A DNA stretch of 64,000 bases from NCBI GenBank assembly GCA_028285415.1, contig JANQPF010000003.1, positions 248,001-312,000 of the forward strand, read 5' to 3'. Below, piece after piece: positions 1 through 8,390 of the stretch. Below the pieces are notes generated by a model. The model made no database searches and had not been told where the DNA came from. It worked only from the letters and a program-made list of their open reading frames with translations. The translations under genes and the position numbers were made by a program. Source of the DNA: Pseudomonadales bacterium. GTDB lineage: Bacteria; Pseudomonadota; Gammaproteobacteria; Pseudomonadales; Azotimanducaceae. Position 1 is the stretch's first letter; each line of letters begins with the position of its first letter.

Positions 1-980
1 CCGACGGAGAGCGCATACGATTCCGACCGGTTCCACTTCATCAGCGTTTTGAAGTTGGGGTATACCAGGAAGGCAGGTCCCGTATGACCGCTCGGCAGCA
101 GCAGCGCCGCTTCGAGGTCGATGGGGGCCAGCGGTCTGTCGAACGTGTCCTTGATGCCGGTTTCGGACCAGTAAGCCAGCGACTGCCAGTTGGATCTGCC
201 GGCCTGCGCGTGGTCGAAGTTCTCGGGCAGCACCACCTCCCGGCCCCAGCGGTAACCGGCCTGCCAGCCGAGGCTCTCGAGATACGCGGCACCCGATGTG
301 AGCGCGTCGGTCAGGCTGCCAAGCAGGTCACGCCTGCCATCACCGTCACCGTCGACGGCGTGGGCGAGGTACGTGGTTGGCATGAACTGCATATGTCCGA
401 TGGCGCCCGCCCAGGAGCCGATGAGCGCATCCGCATCGATGTCGCCGGCTGCAATGATCTTGAGGACGGCAAGGAGCTCATTCGCAAAGAAATCGGCCCG
501 GCGCGAATCGCAGGCGAGCGTCGTCAGCGCGGAGGGAATCGACAGTGTGCCGAAGTAGCTGCCGTAGTTCGTTTCCAATCCCCATAGCGCAACGAGGTAT
601 TGCGGCGGGATACCCGTCTCGCGCTGCACGAGCGCCAGGAACGATGCGTGTCGGGTCAACATCTCGCGGCCTTTTTCAACGCGCTCCGGCGTGACTCGGG
701 CGTTGTAGTACTGCGTAAACGTCTGGGTGAATTCAGGTTGGCTGCGATCGGCGCTGATGACCCTCGGCAGCTCGACGACCGTGTCCATGACCGACGCGAC
801 GGTGTTGTCGGGTACGCCGCTATCGAGCGCTCGCTGACGCAGGTCGGCAACGCAAGTCTGCCAATCGGCCTGCGCGGGCGCGGCCAGACCGGCCAGCAGC
901 ACCATAGTGGGCAGTCCCAGGGCGGGCAGTCCCAGTGCGGGCAGTCCCAGGCCGCGCCTGACATGCATCCTTGTACTCAT
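1..980 (-). CDS. Lytic murein transglycosylase, MltB-like (3' end cut by window)
   Basis: Periplasmic muramidase that cuts peptidoglycan glycan strands with formation of 1,6-anhydro ends. The reverse-strand frame is open from the window edge to an ATG at 980, preceded by AAGGA and GAGG. It starts with a Leu/Gly/Pro-rich signal peptide ending near APAQA, followed by a conserved SLT_2-type fold: LVALWGLETNYGSYFG carries the likely catalytic Glu, and GAIGHMQFMPTTY and DGDGRRDL are family hallmarks. The C-terminal end, which would hold any peptidoglycan-binding domain, lies outside the window. The signal peptide contains three copies of a 15-base repeat. Family assignment is firm; the exact member is not. 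Confidence 0.88.
   Translation of the reverse strand, partial: MSTRMHVRRGLGLPALGLPALGLPTMVLLAGLAAPAQADWQTCVADLRQRALDSGVPDNTVASVMDTVVELPRVISADRSQPEFTQTFTQYYNARVTPERVEKGREMLTRHASFLALVQRETGIPPQYLVALWGLETNYGSYFGTLSIPSALTTLACDSRRADFFANELLAVLKIIAAGDIDADALIGSWAGAIGHMQFMPTTYLAHAVDGDGDGRRDLLGSLTDALTSGAAYLESLGWQAGYRWGREVVLPENFDHAQAGRSNWQSLAYWSETGIKDTFDRPLAPIDLEAALLLPSGHTGPAFLVYPNFKTLMKWNRSESYALSV
909..953 (-). repeat. 15-base tandem repeat, three copies, in a signal peptide
   Basis: Three adjacent copies of GGGCAGTCCCAG plus three variable bases begin at 909, 924 and 939. They encode repeated Leu-Gly-Leu-Pro-Ala units in the hydrophobic core of the transglycosylase signal peptide. Copy number change would keep the frame and alter only the length of the hydrophobic segment. 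Confidence 0.85.
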
Positions 981-1129
981 CCTCGTACGTTTCCTTGTAC
1001 CTTTTCTTGTCCGGGGCCAAGCATCAACTGTAGACTGACGCCACGCTTCATCCGCTGCAAGTTTTTCTCGCTTTCTCGAGTGAAAACGACGCTTGGACCA
1101 TAGCAAGCTTGTGGCGAGAGAGACAATTT

Positions 1130-3316
1130 TTGGACATCACGCACATCTTAGAGGGCCTGAACGAGGCTCAACGTCAGGCCGTCTCCGCACCCGTTGGTAA
1201 TACCCTGGTCGTGGCCGGCGCGGGCAGCGGCAAAACCCGGGTGCTGGTGCATCGCATTGCCTGGCTGATCGACGTGGAGGGCGTCTCACCCCACGGGATC
1301 CTGGCGGTGACGTTCACCAACAAAGCGGCGTCCGAGATGCGTGCGCGCATCGAAGAGCTCCTGCAGATCTCCGCACGCTCGCTCTGGGTCGGGACGTTTC
1401 ACGGTCTCGCCCATCGGCTTCTGCGCATGCACTGGCAGGAAGCCAAGTTGCCGCAGAATTTTCAGATACTCGACTCCGATGACCAGCTGCGCCTGGTCAA
1501 GCGTGTCATGCGGGCTCTCGACATAGACGAGAAGAAGTGGCCCGCGCGCCAGGCCACCTGGTTCATCAACGGCCAGAAAGACGAAGGCCGGCGCGCGCAT
1601 CAGGTCCCGAGTTCCGACGATCTGTTCCAGATTACACACAAGCGAATCTACGAAGCATACGAGGAGCTCTGCGAGCAGGGTGGGCTCGTGGACTTTGCGG
1701 AGCTCCTGCTCAGAAGCCACGAGCTCTGGCTCAACGATCCGGTGCTCCTCGACCACTACCAGAAGCGTTTCAACAACATCCTGGTCGACGAGTTTCAGGA
1801 CACCAACACGATCCAATATGCTTGGCTCAGAGTCCTTGCGGGGCAGACCGGAAACGTCATGGCGGTTGGGGATGACGATCAGTCCATTTACGGCTGGCGC
1901 GGCGCCAAGATCGAGAACATTCATCAGTTTGGCAGCGACTTTGCCCAGGTGGAGACCATTCGTCTCGAACAGAACTATCGTTCGACGCAGAACATCCTGA
2001 ATGCCGCCAACGGGCTCATCAAGCGCAACACCGATCGACTGGGAAAACATCTCTGGTGTGATGGTCCCGAGGGTGAACCCATTCGCCTCTACTCCGGCTA
2101 CAACGATCTGGATGAGGCGCGTTTCATCGTCGAGCGCACCCAGCAGTGGCTCGACGAAGGGGGCAGCGCCAACGAGGTAGCGGTTCTGTACCGCTCCAAC
2201 GCCCAGTCGCGGGTGATCGAAGAAGCGATGCTGCGCGCCAACATCCCCTACCAGATATATGGCGGTCAGCGCTTTTTCGAACGGGCTGAGATCAAAAACG
2301 CGTTGGCGTATATGCGTCTCATGGACGATCGGCATTCCGATACGGCCTTTGAGCGTGTGGTGAATACGCCGCCACGGGGTATTGGTGACAAGTCGGTGGA
2401 AGCTGTGCGCCAGCTGGCCCGCGCTGAAGGTGTATCACTCTGGCAGGCAGCGAAAGAGGGTATTGCCGGCAGCAAGTTTACCGGGCGGGTGCAGACGACG
2501 CTCGGCAACTTCATTGCACTCATTGACGACATGGCCGAAGCGGTCAACGAGATGAGCCTGCACGAGTTGGCCGATCATTGCATCGAGACGAGTGGGCTCA
2601 TGGCGTATCACAGCCAGGAGCGCGGTGAGCGGGGTCTTGCTCGGAAAGAAAACCTCGAAGAGCTCGTCAACGCCTGCCGTCAATTCAGCGGTGAGCTCGT
2701 GTTTCCGTTTACCGATAGTGACGATGCCGAGGTGTCGGTGCTGCAGGAGTTTCTCGATCAGGTGGCGCTCGATGCGGGTGACCGCCAGGCGCAGCAGGGG
2801 CCCAGCGTGCAGATGATGACGCTGCATTCGGCCAAAGGTCTCGAATTTCCGCTGGTCTTTCTCGGCGGCATGGAGGAGGGTCTCTTCCCGCACCGCATGT
2901 CGGCGGAAGAGCCGGGGCGCATGGAAGAAGAGCGCCGCCTTGCCTACGTGGGCATCACACGGGCCATGAAAGAGCTTTATCTCACCTACGCCGAAACGCG
3001 GCGTCTGCATGGCCTCGACAGTTACAACCGCCCCAGCCGCTTCCTGCTCGAGATTCCCCAGGATCTGATTGCCGAGGTGCGCATGAACGGCGCGGTGCAA
3101 AGGCCCTATGGGGATAGCGGCTCGTCGAGCCTCTTTGAAGAAAATGACGATCTCGGCTTCCGCATCGGCCAGCGCGTGCAGCATGGCAAGTATGGCGAAG
3201 GGGTCATCATGCAGATGGAAGGCGGCGGCGACCGGGCCAAGGTGGAAGTCAATTTCCCGGGCGCCGGCGCTAAATGGCTGATGGTCGGTTACGCCAATCT
3301 CGAACCGCTGGATTGA
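1130..3316 (+). CDS. uvrD: DNA helicase II (UvrD/Rep superfamily 1A)
   Basis: ATP-driven 3'-5' helicase for nucleotide-excision and mismatch repair. Walker A AGAGSGKT places the ATP-binding Lys at residue 35, DEFQDT (Walker B) lies near 220, and GDDDQSIYGWRGA, QNYRST and the C-terminal TLHSAKGLEFP and VGITRA motifs follow in order. The C-terminal 60 residues hold the UvrD tail with a Tudor-like GQRVQHGKYGEG segment. Two TTG codons compete: 1109 and 1130. I prefer 1130 because it gives the usual N-terminus MDITHILEGLN and has GAGAGAGA just upstream. There is no ATG or GTG nearby. It is divergent from the transglycosylase gene and 12 bases before the TRAP binding protein. About 728 aa, as usual for UvrD. 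Confidence 0.95.
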   Translation: MDITHILEGLNEAQRQAVSAPVGNTLVVAGAGSGKTRVLVHRIAWLIDVEGVSPHGILAVTFTNKAASEMRARIEELLQISARSLWVGTFHGLAHRLLRMHWQEAKLPQNFQILDSDDQLRLVKRVMRALDIDEKKWPARQATWFINGQKDEGRRAHQVPSSDDLFQITHKRIYEAYEELCEQGGLVDFAELLLRSHELWLNDPVLLDHYQKRFNNILVDEFQDTNTIQYAWLRVLAGQTGNVMAVGDDDQSIYGWRGAKIENIHQFGSDFAQVETIRLEQNYRSTQNILNAANGLIKRNTDRLGKHLWCDGPEGEPIRLYSGYNDLDEARFIVERTQQWLDEGGSANEVAVLYRSNAQSRVIEEAMLRANIPYQIYGGQRFFERAEIKNALAYMRLMDDRHSDTAFERVVNTPPRGIGDKSVEAVRQLARAEGVSLWQAAKEGIAGSKFTGRVQTTLGNFIALIDDMAEAVNEMSLHELADHCIETSGLMAYHSQERGERGLARKENLEELVNACRQFSGELVFPFTDSDDAEVSVLQEFLDQVALDAGDRQAQQGPSVQMMTLHSAKGLEFPLVFLGGMEEGLFPHRMSAEEPGRMEEERRLAYVGITRAMKELYLTYAETRRLHGLDSYNRPSRFLLEIPQDLIAEVRMNGAVQRPYGDSGSSSLFEENDDLGFRIGQRVQHGKYGEGVIMQMEGGGDRAKVEVNFPGAGAKWLMVGYANLEPLD

Positions 3317-3328
3317 GAGGAGAAAAAC

Positions 3329-4423
3329 TTGTTGAAAACGTTGCGTACCAGTCTGCTGTGCCTGGGACTTCTGGGCCTTTTCGGGTGTGCCCCCGCTGAA
3401 CCCGCGGGCGGCGGTGCCGAAGCTCAGGCGCCTCAGAAGGTTTACCGGTGGAAGCTGATCACCACCTGGCCCAAGAATCTGCCCGGTCTCGGCACGGCGC
3501 CGGAACGCCTGGCCGAACAGCTCAAGGTCATGAGTAACGGCCGGCTCGACATCAAGGTGTATGGCGCGGGTGAGCTCGTTGGCGCATTCGAAGTGTTCGA
3601 TGCGGTCTCCCAGGGAACCGCGGAGATGGGTCACGGCGCTGCTTACTACTGGCGGGGCAAAATCCCGATTGCCGCCATGTTCGCCACCGTACCCTTTGGT
3701 ATGAACGCTCAGGAAATGAACGGTTGGCTGCACTACGGCGGCGGCATGGATCTCTGGCGGGAACTCTACGAGCCGTTCGGTCTGGTTCCCCTGGCGAGCG
3801 GCAACACCGGCGTGCAGATGGCGGGCTGGTTTAACAAGGAGATCAACAGCCTGGCCGATCTGCAGGGGCTGAAGATGCGCATTCCGGGCCTTGGTGGAGA
3901 GGTTCTTCAGCGCGCCGGCGGTACGCCGGTGGCGCTGCCGGGAGGTGAGGTGTTCACAGCCTTGCAGACCGGGGCAATCGACGCCACGGAATGGGTGGGA
4001 CCTTATAACGATCTGGCTCTCGCGCTGCATACCGTGGCGAAGTATTACTACTATCCCGGATGGCATGAGCCCGGCCCGACCCTCGAATCCATCGTGAATA
4101 AAGACGCGTGGGATAGCCTGCCCGCGGATCTGCAGGCGATGATCGAAGTTGCCACGCGGGCGATCAACGACGACATGCTGAGTGAGTTTACGGCGCGCAA
4201 CAACGCCGCGCTACGCACGCTTGTCGACGAGCATGGCGTTGAGCTGCGTGCGCTGCCCGATGACGTCATTGCGGAACTGCGTACGGTATCGGCAGAGGTT
4301 GTCGCCGAGGCCGCCGCCGAGAATGAGCTCGCGCAGCGGATTTACGACTCTTACATGAGCTTTCTGGAAGACGTGCGGGCATACCACGAGATCAGCGAGC
4401 AGGCTTACATCAACGCGCGGTGA
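3329..4423 (+). CDS. TRAP transporter solute-binding lipoprotein, TakP-like (alpha-keto acid type)
   Basis: Captures an organic acid in the periplasm for a sodium-coupled TRAP permease. The lipoprotein signal ends in LFGC with Cys at residue 20, so it is probably membrane-anchored. The DctP fold is complete. MRIPGLGGEV holds the substrate-clamping Arg (184), and ATEWVGPYND holds Glu221-Trp222, a pair typical of the TakP branch that binds 2-oxo acids. Start is TTG with GGAG 8 bases upstream. The gene follows uvrD by 12 bases and precedes a crotonase by 4. The matching permease genes lie on the other strand at 5274-7147. The ligand is inferred from the family only. Confidence 0.88.
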   Translation: MLKTLRTSLLCLGLLGLFGCAPAEPAGGGAEAQAPQKVYRWKLITTWPKNLPGLGTAPERLAEQLKVMSNGRLDIKVYGAGELVGAFEVFDAVSQGTAEMGHGAAYYWRGKIPIAAMFATVPFGMNAQEMNGWLHYGGGMDLWRELYEPFGLVPLASGNTGVQMAGWFNKEINSLADLQGLKMRIPGLGGEVLQRAGGTPVALPGGEVFTALQTGAIDATEWVGPYNDLALALHTVAKYYYYPGWHEPGPTLESIVNKDAWDSLPADLQAMIEVATRAINDDMLSEFTARNNAALRTLVDEHGVELRALPDDVIAELRTVSAEVVAEAAAENELAQRIYDSYMSFLEDVRAYHEISEQAYINAR

Positions 4424-4427
4424 CGTC

Positions 4428-5255
4428 ATGGAGCTGAAGAATACCGAATACGAGATACACGACGGCATTGCCGGCATCTTCCTGAACCGCCCGCACCGTA
4501 TGAACGCCTGGACCGGTCGCCTGCACACCGAATACCGGCACCTGCTGGCGCAGGCGGATGCGGATCCCGCCGTACAGGCGATTGTGGTTTCAGGCCGCGG
4601 GCGCGGCTTCTGCGTGGGCGGAGACTCTCAGGCGCTAGAAGGGCATTCGGAACGCGGCGGCTATGATGCGGGCACCACTCCGGACATCGCCACTCCGGGT
4701 TACGGCGTTGCCGACGAATTTGATGCAGCCTTCGCTTACCACTTCGGGCTTTCCAAGCCGATAGTGGCGGCCGTCAACGGGCCGGCTGCAGGAGTTGGGC
4801 TTGCGCTCGCTTGTTTCGCCGACGTCCGTTTTGCAGTGCCCGGCGTCAAGTTCACCACGGCTCACGGGAAGCTCAACCTGCCCGCAGAGTACGGGCTCTC
4901 CTGGATGCTGCCGCGTATCGTGGGATTGGGGCGTGCCAACGATCTGTTGTTGACGAGCCGGGTCTTTACCTCGGACGAGGCGCTGGAGCTCGGTTTCGTC
5001 AACGCCCTGTATGAACCGGAAGCGTTGCTCGAGGAAACCTACGCGTACGTCAGACAGATGATCACCACCGTGGCGCCGAACTCTCTGAAACAGACCCGCT
5101 GGCAGATCTATCGCGATCTGCATCGCGACGTTGCAAGCTCGGTCAAGGAATCCGAGCGCCTCCTCAACGACATGATGGGCGAAGACGACTACAAAGAAGG
5201 TGTCCAGGCGTTTGTTGAGAAGCGCCCGCCCGACTGGCCTTCCCTCAAGTCCTGA
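4428..5255 (+). CDS. Enoyl-CoA hydratase/isomerase family protein (crotonase)
   Basis: Crotonase-fold enzyme of acyl-CoA metabolism, 275 aa. The CoA-binding and oxyanion-hole segments are visible: VSGRGRGFCVGGD near residues 56-68 and AAVNGPAAGVGLALACFADVRFA near 108-130. The region after LPAEYGLSWMLPRIVG supplies the position of the second catalytic acid. Only four bases separate it from the TRAP binding-protein gene, so they are probably cotranscribed. This suggests, without proof, that the imported acid enters CoA-linked degradation. The C-terminal EKRPPDWPS is typical of the family. The substrate cannot be read from sequence. Confidence 0.88.
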   Translation: MELKNTEYEIHDGIAGIFLNRPHRMNAWTGRLHTEYRHLLAQADADPAVQAIVVSGRGRGFCVGGDSQALEGHSERGGYDAGTTPDIATPGYGVADEFDAAFAYHFGLSKPIVAAVNGPAAGVGLALACFADVRFAVPGVKFTTAHGKLNLPAEYGLSWMLPRIVGLGRANDLLLTSRVFTSDEALELGFVNALYEPEALLEETYAYVRQMITTVAPNSLKQTRWQIYRDLHRDVASSVKESERLLNDMMGEDDYKEGVQAFVEKRPPDWPSLKS

Positions 5256-5273
5256 AGACGTCCGGCGGCCGGA

Positions 5274-6647
5274 CTAACCGTAGATCTGCGAAGGCAGCCA
5301 GGTGGCCAGCGTTGGCCAGGCCAGGAGTGCGCCCAGGAGAATGAGCTGCAGAACAATGAACGGCACCACGCCACGGTACATCGCGGTGGTGGTCACCTCG
5401 GGTGGGGTTACCCCGCGCAGGTAGAAGAGCGCGAACCCGAAGGGTGGGGTCAAAAACGACGTCTGCAGATTGACTGCAATGAGGACGCCCAGCCAGATGG
5501 GATCAACGCCCATGGCCAGGAGCACGGGACCTACGATCGGCACGACCACAAACGTGATCTCAATGAAATCGAGAATGAAGCCGAGAAGGAAGATCACCAG
5601 CATGACCACGGCAAGCGCGCCCCATACGCCGCCGGGCATCTGCTCGAACCAGGCCTGGACCATTTCGTCGCCGCCGTAACCGCGAAACACGAGCGAGAAG
5701 ATCGACGCGCCGATCAGAATGAAAAAGACCATTGCAGTGGTGGACAGCGTCGACTCGCAGACCTCACGGAGCACCGACCAATCGCATTTCCTGTAGGCGA
5801 GCGCCAGCACAATGGCTCCGGTGGCACCGACACCTGCCGCCTCAGTCGGGGTTGCCAGCCCGCCGAGAATCGAACCCAGCACGGCAACGATCAGAAAGAG
5901 CGGCGGCACCAGTGAGCTCAGGCTCTGGAGCCACCGTATGGGCTCGTGCGTCTCGCCGTTGTCGCGTTGGGGCATCGCGCCTGGTTGCAGCCACCCTTTG
6001 GCCAGCACGTAGAGAAGATACAGTCCAACCAGCACGAGACCCGGCACGATGGCGCCGGCGAACAGGTCGCCGACCGAGACGGACTTGGGGGCAAAGATGC
6101 CCATCGAAAGCTGCGCCTGCTGATAGGCGTTCGACAACACGTCCCCCAGGAGCACCAGCGCGATCGAGGGCGGGATGATCTGACCCAGGGTTCCCGTGGC
6201 GCTGATGGTGCCGGTCGCAAAACCGGGCTCGTAGCCTTGCTTCAACATGCTGGGCAGAGACATCAGGCCCATGGTGACCACCGTAGCACCGACAATGCCG
6301 GTGCTTGCCGCCATCAGCATGCCCACGAGCACCACGGTTACTGCCAGCCCGCTGCGGAGGTTGCGCAGGAGCTCGGAGAGACTCGTGAGGAGCCCCTCCG
6401 CCAGGCGGGTCTTCTCGAGCATGACGCCCATGAACACGAACAGCGGCACCGCAATCAGCGTCTGGTTCGTGACAATCCCGAACAGCCGTCCGGGCGCGAA
6501 CCCGAGATCACCCGGATTGAAGGCGCCGGTCAGGATGCCAACGAGCGCGAAGATCAGGGCAACGCCCGCCAGAGTCAGCGCCACCGGATAGCCGGCAAGC
6601 AGAGCGGCAAAAGTCACCGCGAACATGGCGAGCGGGGTTGCGCTCAC
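5274..6647 (-). CDS. TRAP transporter large permease, DctM-like
   Basis: Main membrane channel subunit of a TRAP transporter, 457 aa, with about twelve hydrophobic segments. Family motifs include the GYPVALTLAG start, IAVPLFVFMG, the ASTGIVGATVVTMG segment, SATGTLGQIIPPSI, and the C-terminal QTSFLTPPFGFALFYLRG. The large cytosolic loop (about residues 220-245) is polar, as expected. Start is GTG, and its GTGA overlaps the stop of the small permease gene by four bases, so the two are translationally coupled. The gene faces the crotonase with 18 bases between the ends. Confidence 0.93.
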   Translation of the reverse strand: MSATPLAMFAVTFAALLAGYPVALTLAGVALIFALVGILTGAFNPGDLGFAPGRLFGIVTNQTLIAVPLFVFMGVMLEKTRLAEGLLTSLSELLRNLRSGLAVTVVLVGMLMAASTGIVGATVVTMGLMSLPSMLKQGYEPGFATGTISATGTLGQIIPPSIALVLLGDVLSNAYQQAQLSMGIFAPKSVSVGDLFAGAIVPGLVLVGLYLLYVLAKGWLQPGAMPQRDNGETHEPIRWLQSLSSLVPPLFLIVAVLGSILGGLATPTEAAGVGATGAIVLALAYRKCDWSVLREVCESTLSTTAMVFFILIGASIFSLVFRGYGGDEMVQAWFEQMPGGVWGALAVVMLVIFLLGFILDFIEITFVVVPIVGPVLLAMGVDPIWLGVLIAVNLQTSFLTPPFGFALFYLRGVTPPEVTTTAMYRGVVPFIVLQLILLGALLAWPTLATWLPSQIYG

Positions 6648-7147
6648 GTAGCGTTTGCCTCGGGGTCGAAGATCAGGCTGAGGATGGCGGCAAGACCCTG
6701 CAGGAACAGCGCTACGGCCATCACGGGAATCAGGGTCTTGAGCAGAAACACCGCAGGAATGCCGCCAACTTCCGGGCTGCCTTCGAGCACCTGCCAGCTG
6801 GCGGCAACGTAGGGCAGGCTGGTCACGAATATGAAGCCTGCCACCGGTAGCAAAAACAGGACGTGACCCGCAATGTCGATCATGCGCTGCCGGGCCGGGT
6901 CGAGTTTGCTGTAGATGATGTCCACGCGCACGTGAGCGTTTATGTTAAGCGCGTACGGGATGCCGAGAAGAAACAAAAGTCCGTGCATGTAAACCACGGC
7001 TTCCTGCAGCATGATGGCGCCGGTGTCGAACGCGTAGCGCAGAACGACTACGGTGAGAGTCACCACAACCATTGCCAGGGCCAGCCAGCGCACCGCGTGC
7101 GCAATGGCAGCGTTCAGGCGATGGACAACTCGCGCCAGCGTCAACAA
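6644..7147 (-). CDS. TRAP transporter small permease, DctQ-like
   Basis: Small four-helix membrane subunit of the TRAP transporter, 167 aa. Hydrophobic segments fall near residues 20-40, 50-68, 92-112 and 138-158, with the conserved ALNINAHVRVDIIY motif between the second and third. Start is one of two adjacent TTG codons (7147 or 7144). The gene begins four bases after the ubiA stop, so ubiA, the small permease and the large permease probably share one leftward transcript, which is an unusual link between quinone synthesis and transport. Confidence 0.9.
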   Translation of the reverse strand: MLTLARVVHRLNAAIAHAVRWLALAMVVVTLTVVVLRYAFDTGAIMLQEAVVYMHGLLFLLGIPYALNINAHVRVDIIYSKLDPARQRMIDIAGHVLFLLPVAGFIFVTSLPYVAASWQVLEGSPEVGGIPAVFLLKTLIPVMAVALFLQGLAAILSLIFDPEANAT

Positions 7148-7151
7148 CGCT

Positions 7152-8030
7152 TCAGCTCAGGAGCGAGCGCAGGCTGAGCTCGACAACGGTACCGCAGAAA
7201 AGGGCAAAGCCGACCCAGATGTTGTTGGTGAAAGCCTGGAAGCACCCGGCTCGATCGCGCCGGCGGATGAGCCGCTGCTGGTAGACCATGAGACCTGCGG
7301 CGCACGCAAGACCCAGGTAGTAGGCATAGCCGTATTCAAGCTTGTTACCCAGCAGAAAAAACGCCAGGAGAGCGGCACCCTGCAGCACGCCAATCATCAG
7401 CCGGTCGAGATTACCGAACAGTATGGCCGTGCTTTTCACGCCAACCTTGAGGTCATCGTCACGATCGACCATGGCGTACATGGTGTCGTAGGCCACGATC
7501 CATACCACGCTGCCAGTGAACAGGAGTCCGGCTGCTTCCGTGAGTCCCCCACCGGTTGCGGTCCAGGCCATCAAAATGCCCCAGCTGAACGCAACGCCGA
7601 GCACCACCTGAGGCAGGTGCGTCCAGCGCTTCATGAATGGATAGGTTGCTGCGACCAGCAGACCGCCAACGGCGAGAAGCTGAGTCTCGCGGTTGAGAAA
7701 GAGCACAAGAAGACCCGCAGCAAGGGCAAATCCGGCAAAGAGCATGAGCGCCTGGCGTGGCTGTATGGTGCCGGTGACGAGTGGTCTGCCGCGTGTACGC
7801 TCGACGTTGCCGTCGACGTGACGGTCGGCATAGTCGTTGATGACACAGCCCGCGGAGCGCATCAAAAAGGTGCCGAGGGTGAAGATGACAATCAGAGCAA
7901 CGTCGGGCACACCTTCAGCGGCCATCCAGAGCGCGGCCAGCGTTGGCCAGAGCAGCAGCAGACTGCCTACCGGCCGATTCAATCGGGTCAGGTCCAGGTA
8001 TGGATTGAGGCGGCCGGCGTCGATCTGCAC
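7152..8030 (-). CDS. ubiA: 4-hydroxybenzoate polyprenyltransferase
   Basis: Membrane prenyltransferase that joins an all-trans polyprenyl diphosphate to 4-hydroxybenzoate, an early step of ubiquinone synthesis. The two Asp-rich Mg-diphosphate motifs are clear: NDYADRHVDGNVERTRGRPL near residue 65 and YDTMYAMVDRDDDLKVGVKS near residue 180. The protein has 292 aa and about eight hydrophobic segments, both normal. Start is GTG at 8030. Chorismate lyase (ubiC), often adjacent, is not here. Rubredoxin lies divergently upstream, a neighbour also seen near ubiA in pseudomonads. Confidence 0.95.
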   Translation of the reverse strand: MQIDAGRLNPYLDLTRLNRPVGSLLLLWPTLAALWMAAEGVPDVALIVIFTLGTFLMRSAGCVINDYADRHVDGNVERTRGRPLVTGTIQPRQALMLFAGFALAAGLLVLFLNRETQLLAVGGLLVAATYPFMKRWTHLPQVVLGVAFSWGILMAWTATGGGLTEAAGLLFTGSVVWIVAYDTMYAMVDRDDDLKVGVKSTAILFGNLDRLMIGVLQGAALLAFFLLGNKLEYGYAYYLGLACAAGLMVYQQRLIRRRDRAGCFQAFTNNIWVGFALFCGTVVELSLRSLLS

Positions 8031-8123
8031 AGCTAACTCGCGACAACAGAATGAGCAGCGCAGTGTAGTCTCTCTTGGCGCCGTGGGCCATGCTCATGCG
8101 AACGCCTGAGGTGCAGTAAAACG

Positions 8124-8152
8124 TTGATTTTTAAGGGGCAGACAAGTAATTT
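8124..8152 (+). promoter_or_regulatory. Candidate sigma-70 promoter for rubredoxin
   Basis: TTGATT (8124-8129) and TAATTT (8147-8152) are 17 bases apart, 38 bases before the rubredoxin start. The -10 match is weak. The rest of the 160-base divergent gap shows nothing else I can name. Confidence 0.35.
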
Positions 8153-8190
8153 ATCGCGCCTTGTTCCACGCGTGAGTTTTTTGAGCACCC

Positions 8191-8358
8191 ATGAAGAAGT
8201 GGCAGTGTATTGTCTGTGGCTGGATCTACGATGAAGCCGAAGGTTGTGATGAAGAAGGCATAGAGCCAGGCACGGCATGGGAAGATGTGCCGGAAGACTT
8301 CGTGTGCCCGGAATGCGGCGTCAGCAAAGAAGACTTCGAAATGATTGAGGTGGGCTGA
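8191..8358 (+). CDS. rubA: Rubredoxin
   Basis: Small iron protein for one-electron transfer, 55 aa ([18 protein letters not shown]... to ...MIEVG). Two CxxC knuckles, CIVCG at residues 6-10 and CPECG at 39-43, bind one Fe, with the usual WIYDE and [14 protein letters not shown] context. The ATG at 8191 is unambiguous. Rubredoxins serve alkane hydroxylases, flavodiiron proteins or oxidative-stress enzymes; no such partner is adjacent, so its role is open. It lies between ubiA (divergent) and the symporter gene, which starts 32 bases downstream. Confidence 0.95.
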   Translation: MKKWQCIVCGWIYDEAEGCDEEGIEPGTAWEDVPEDFVCPECGVSKEDFEMIEVG

Positions 8359-8390
8359 GCAGCCAAGCCCGCTCACATGGCAATGCTCAA

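Noticed and set aside
2435-4066. A 543-codon frame antisense to uvrD and the TRAP binding protein
   Set aside because: It spans two well-supported genes and the gap between them and has no recognised domain.
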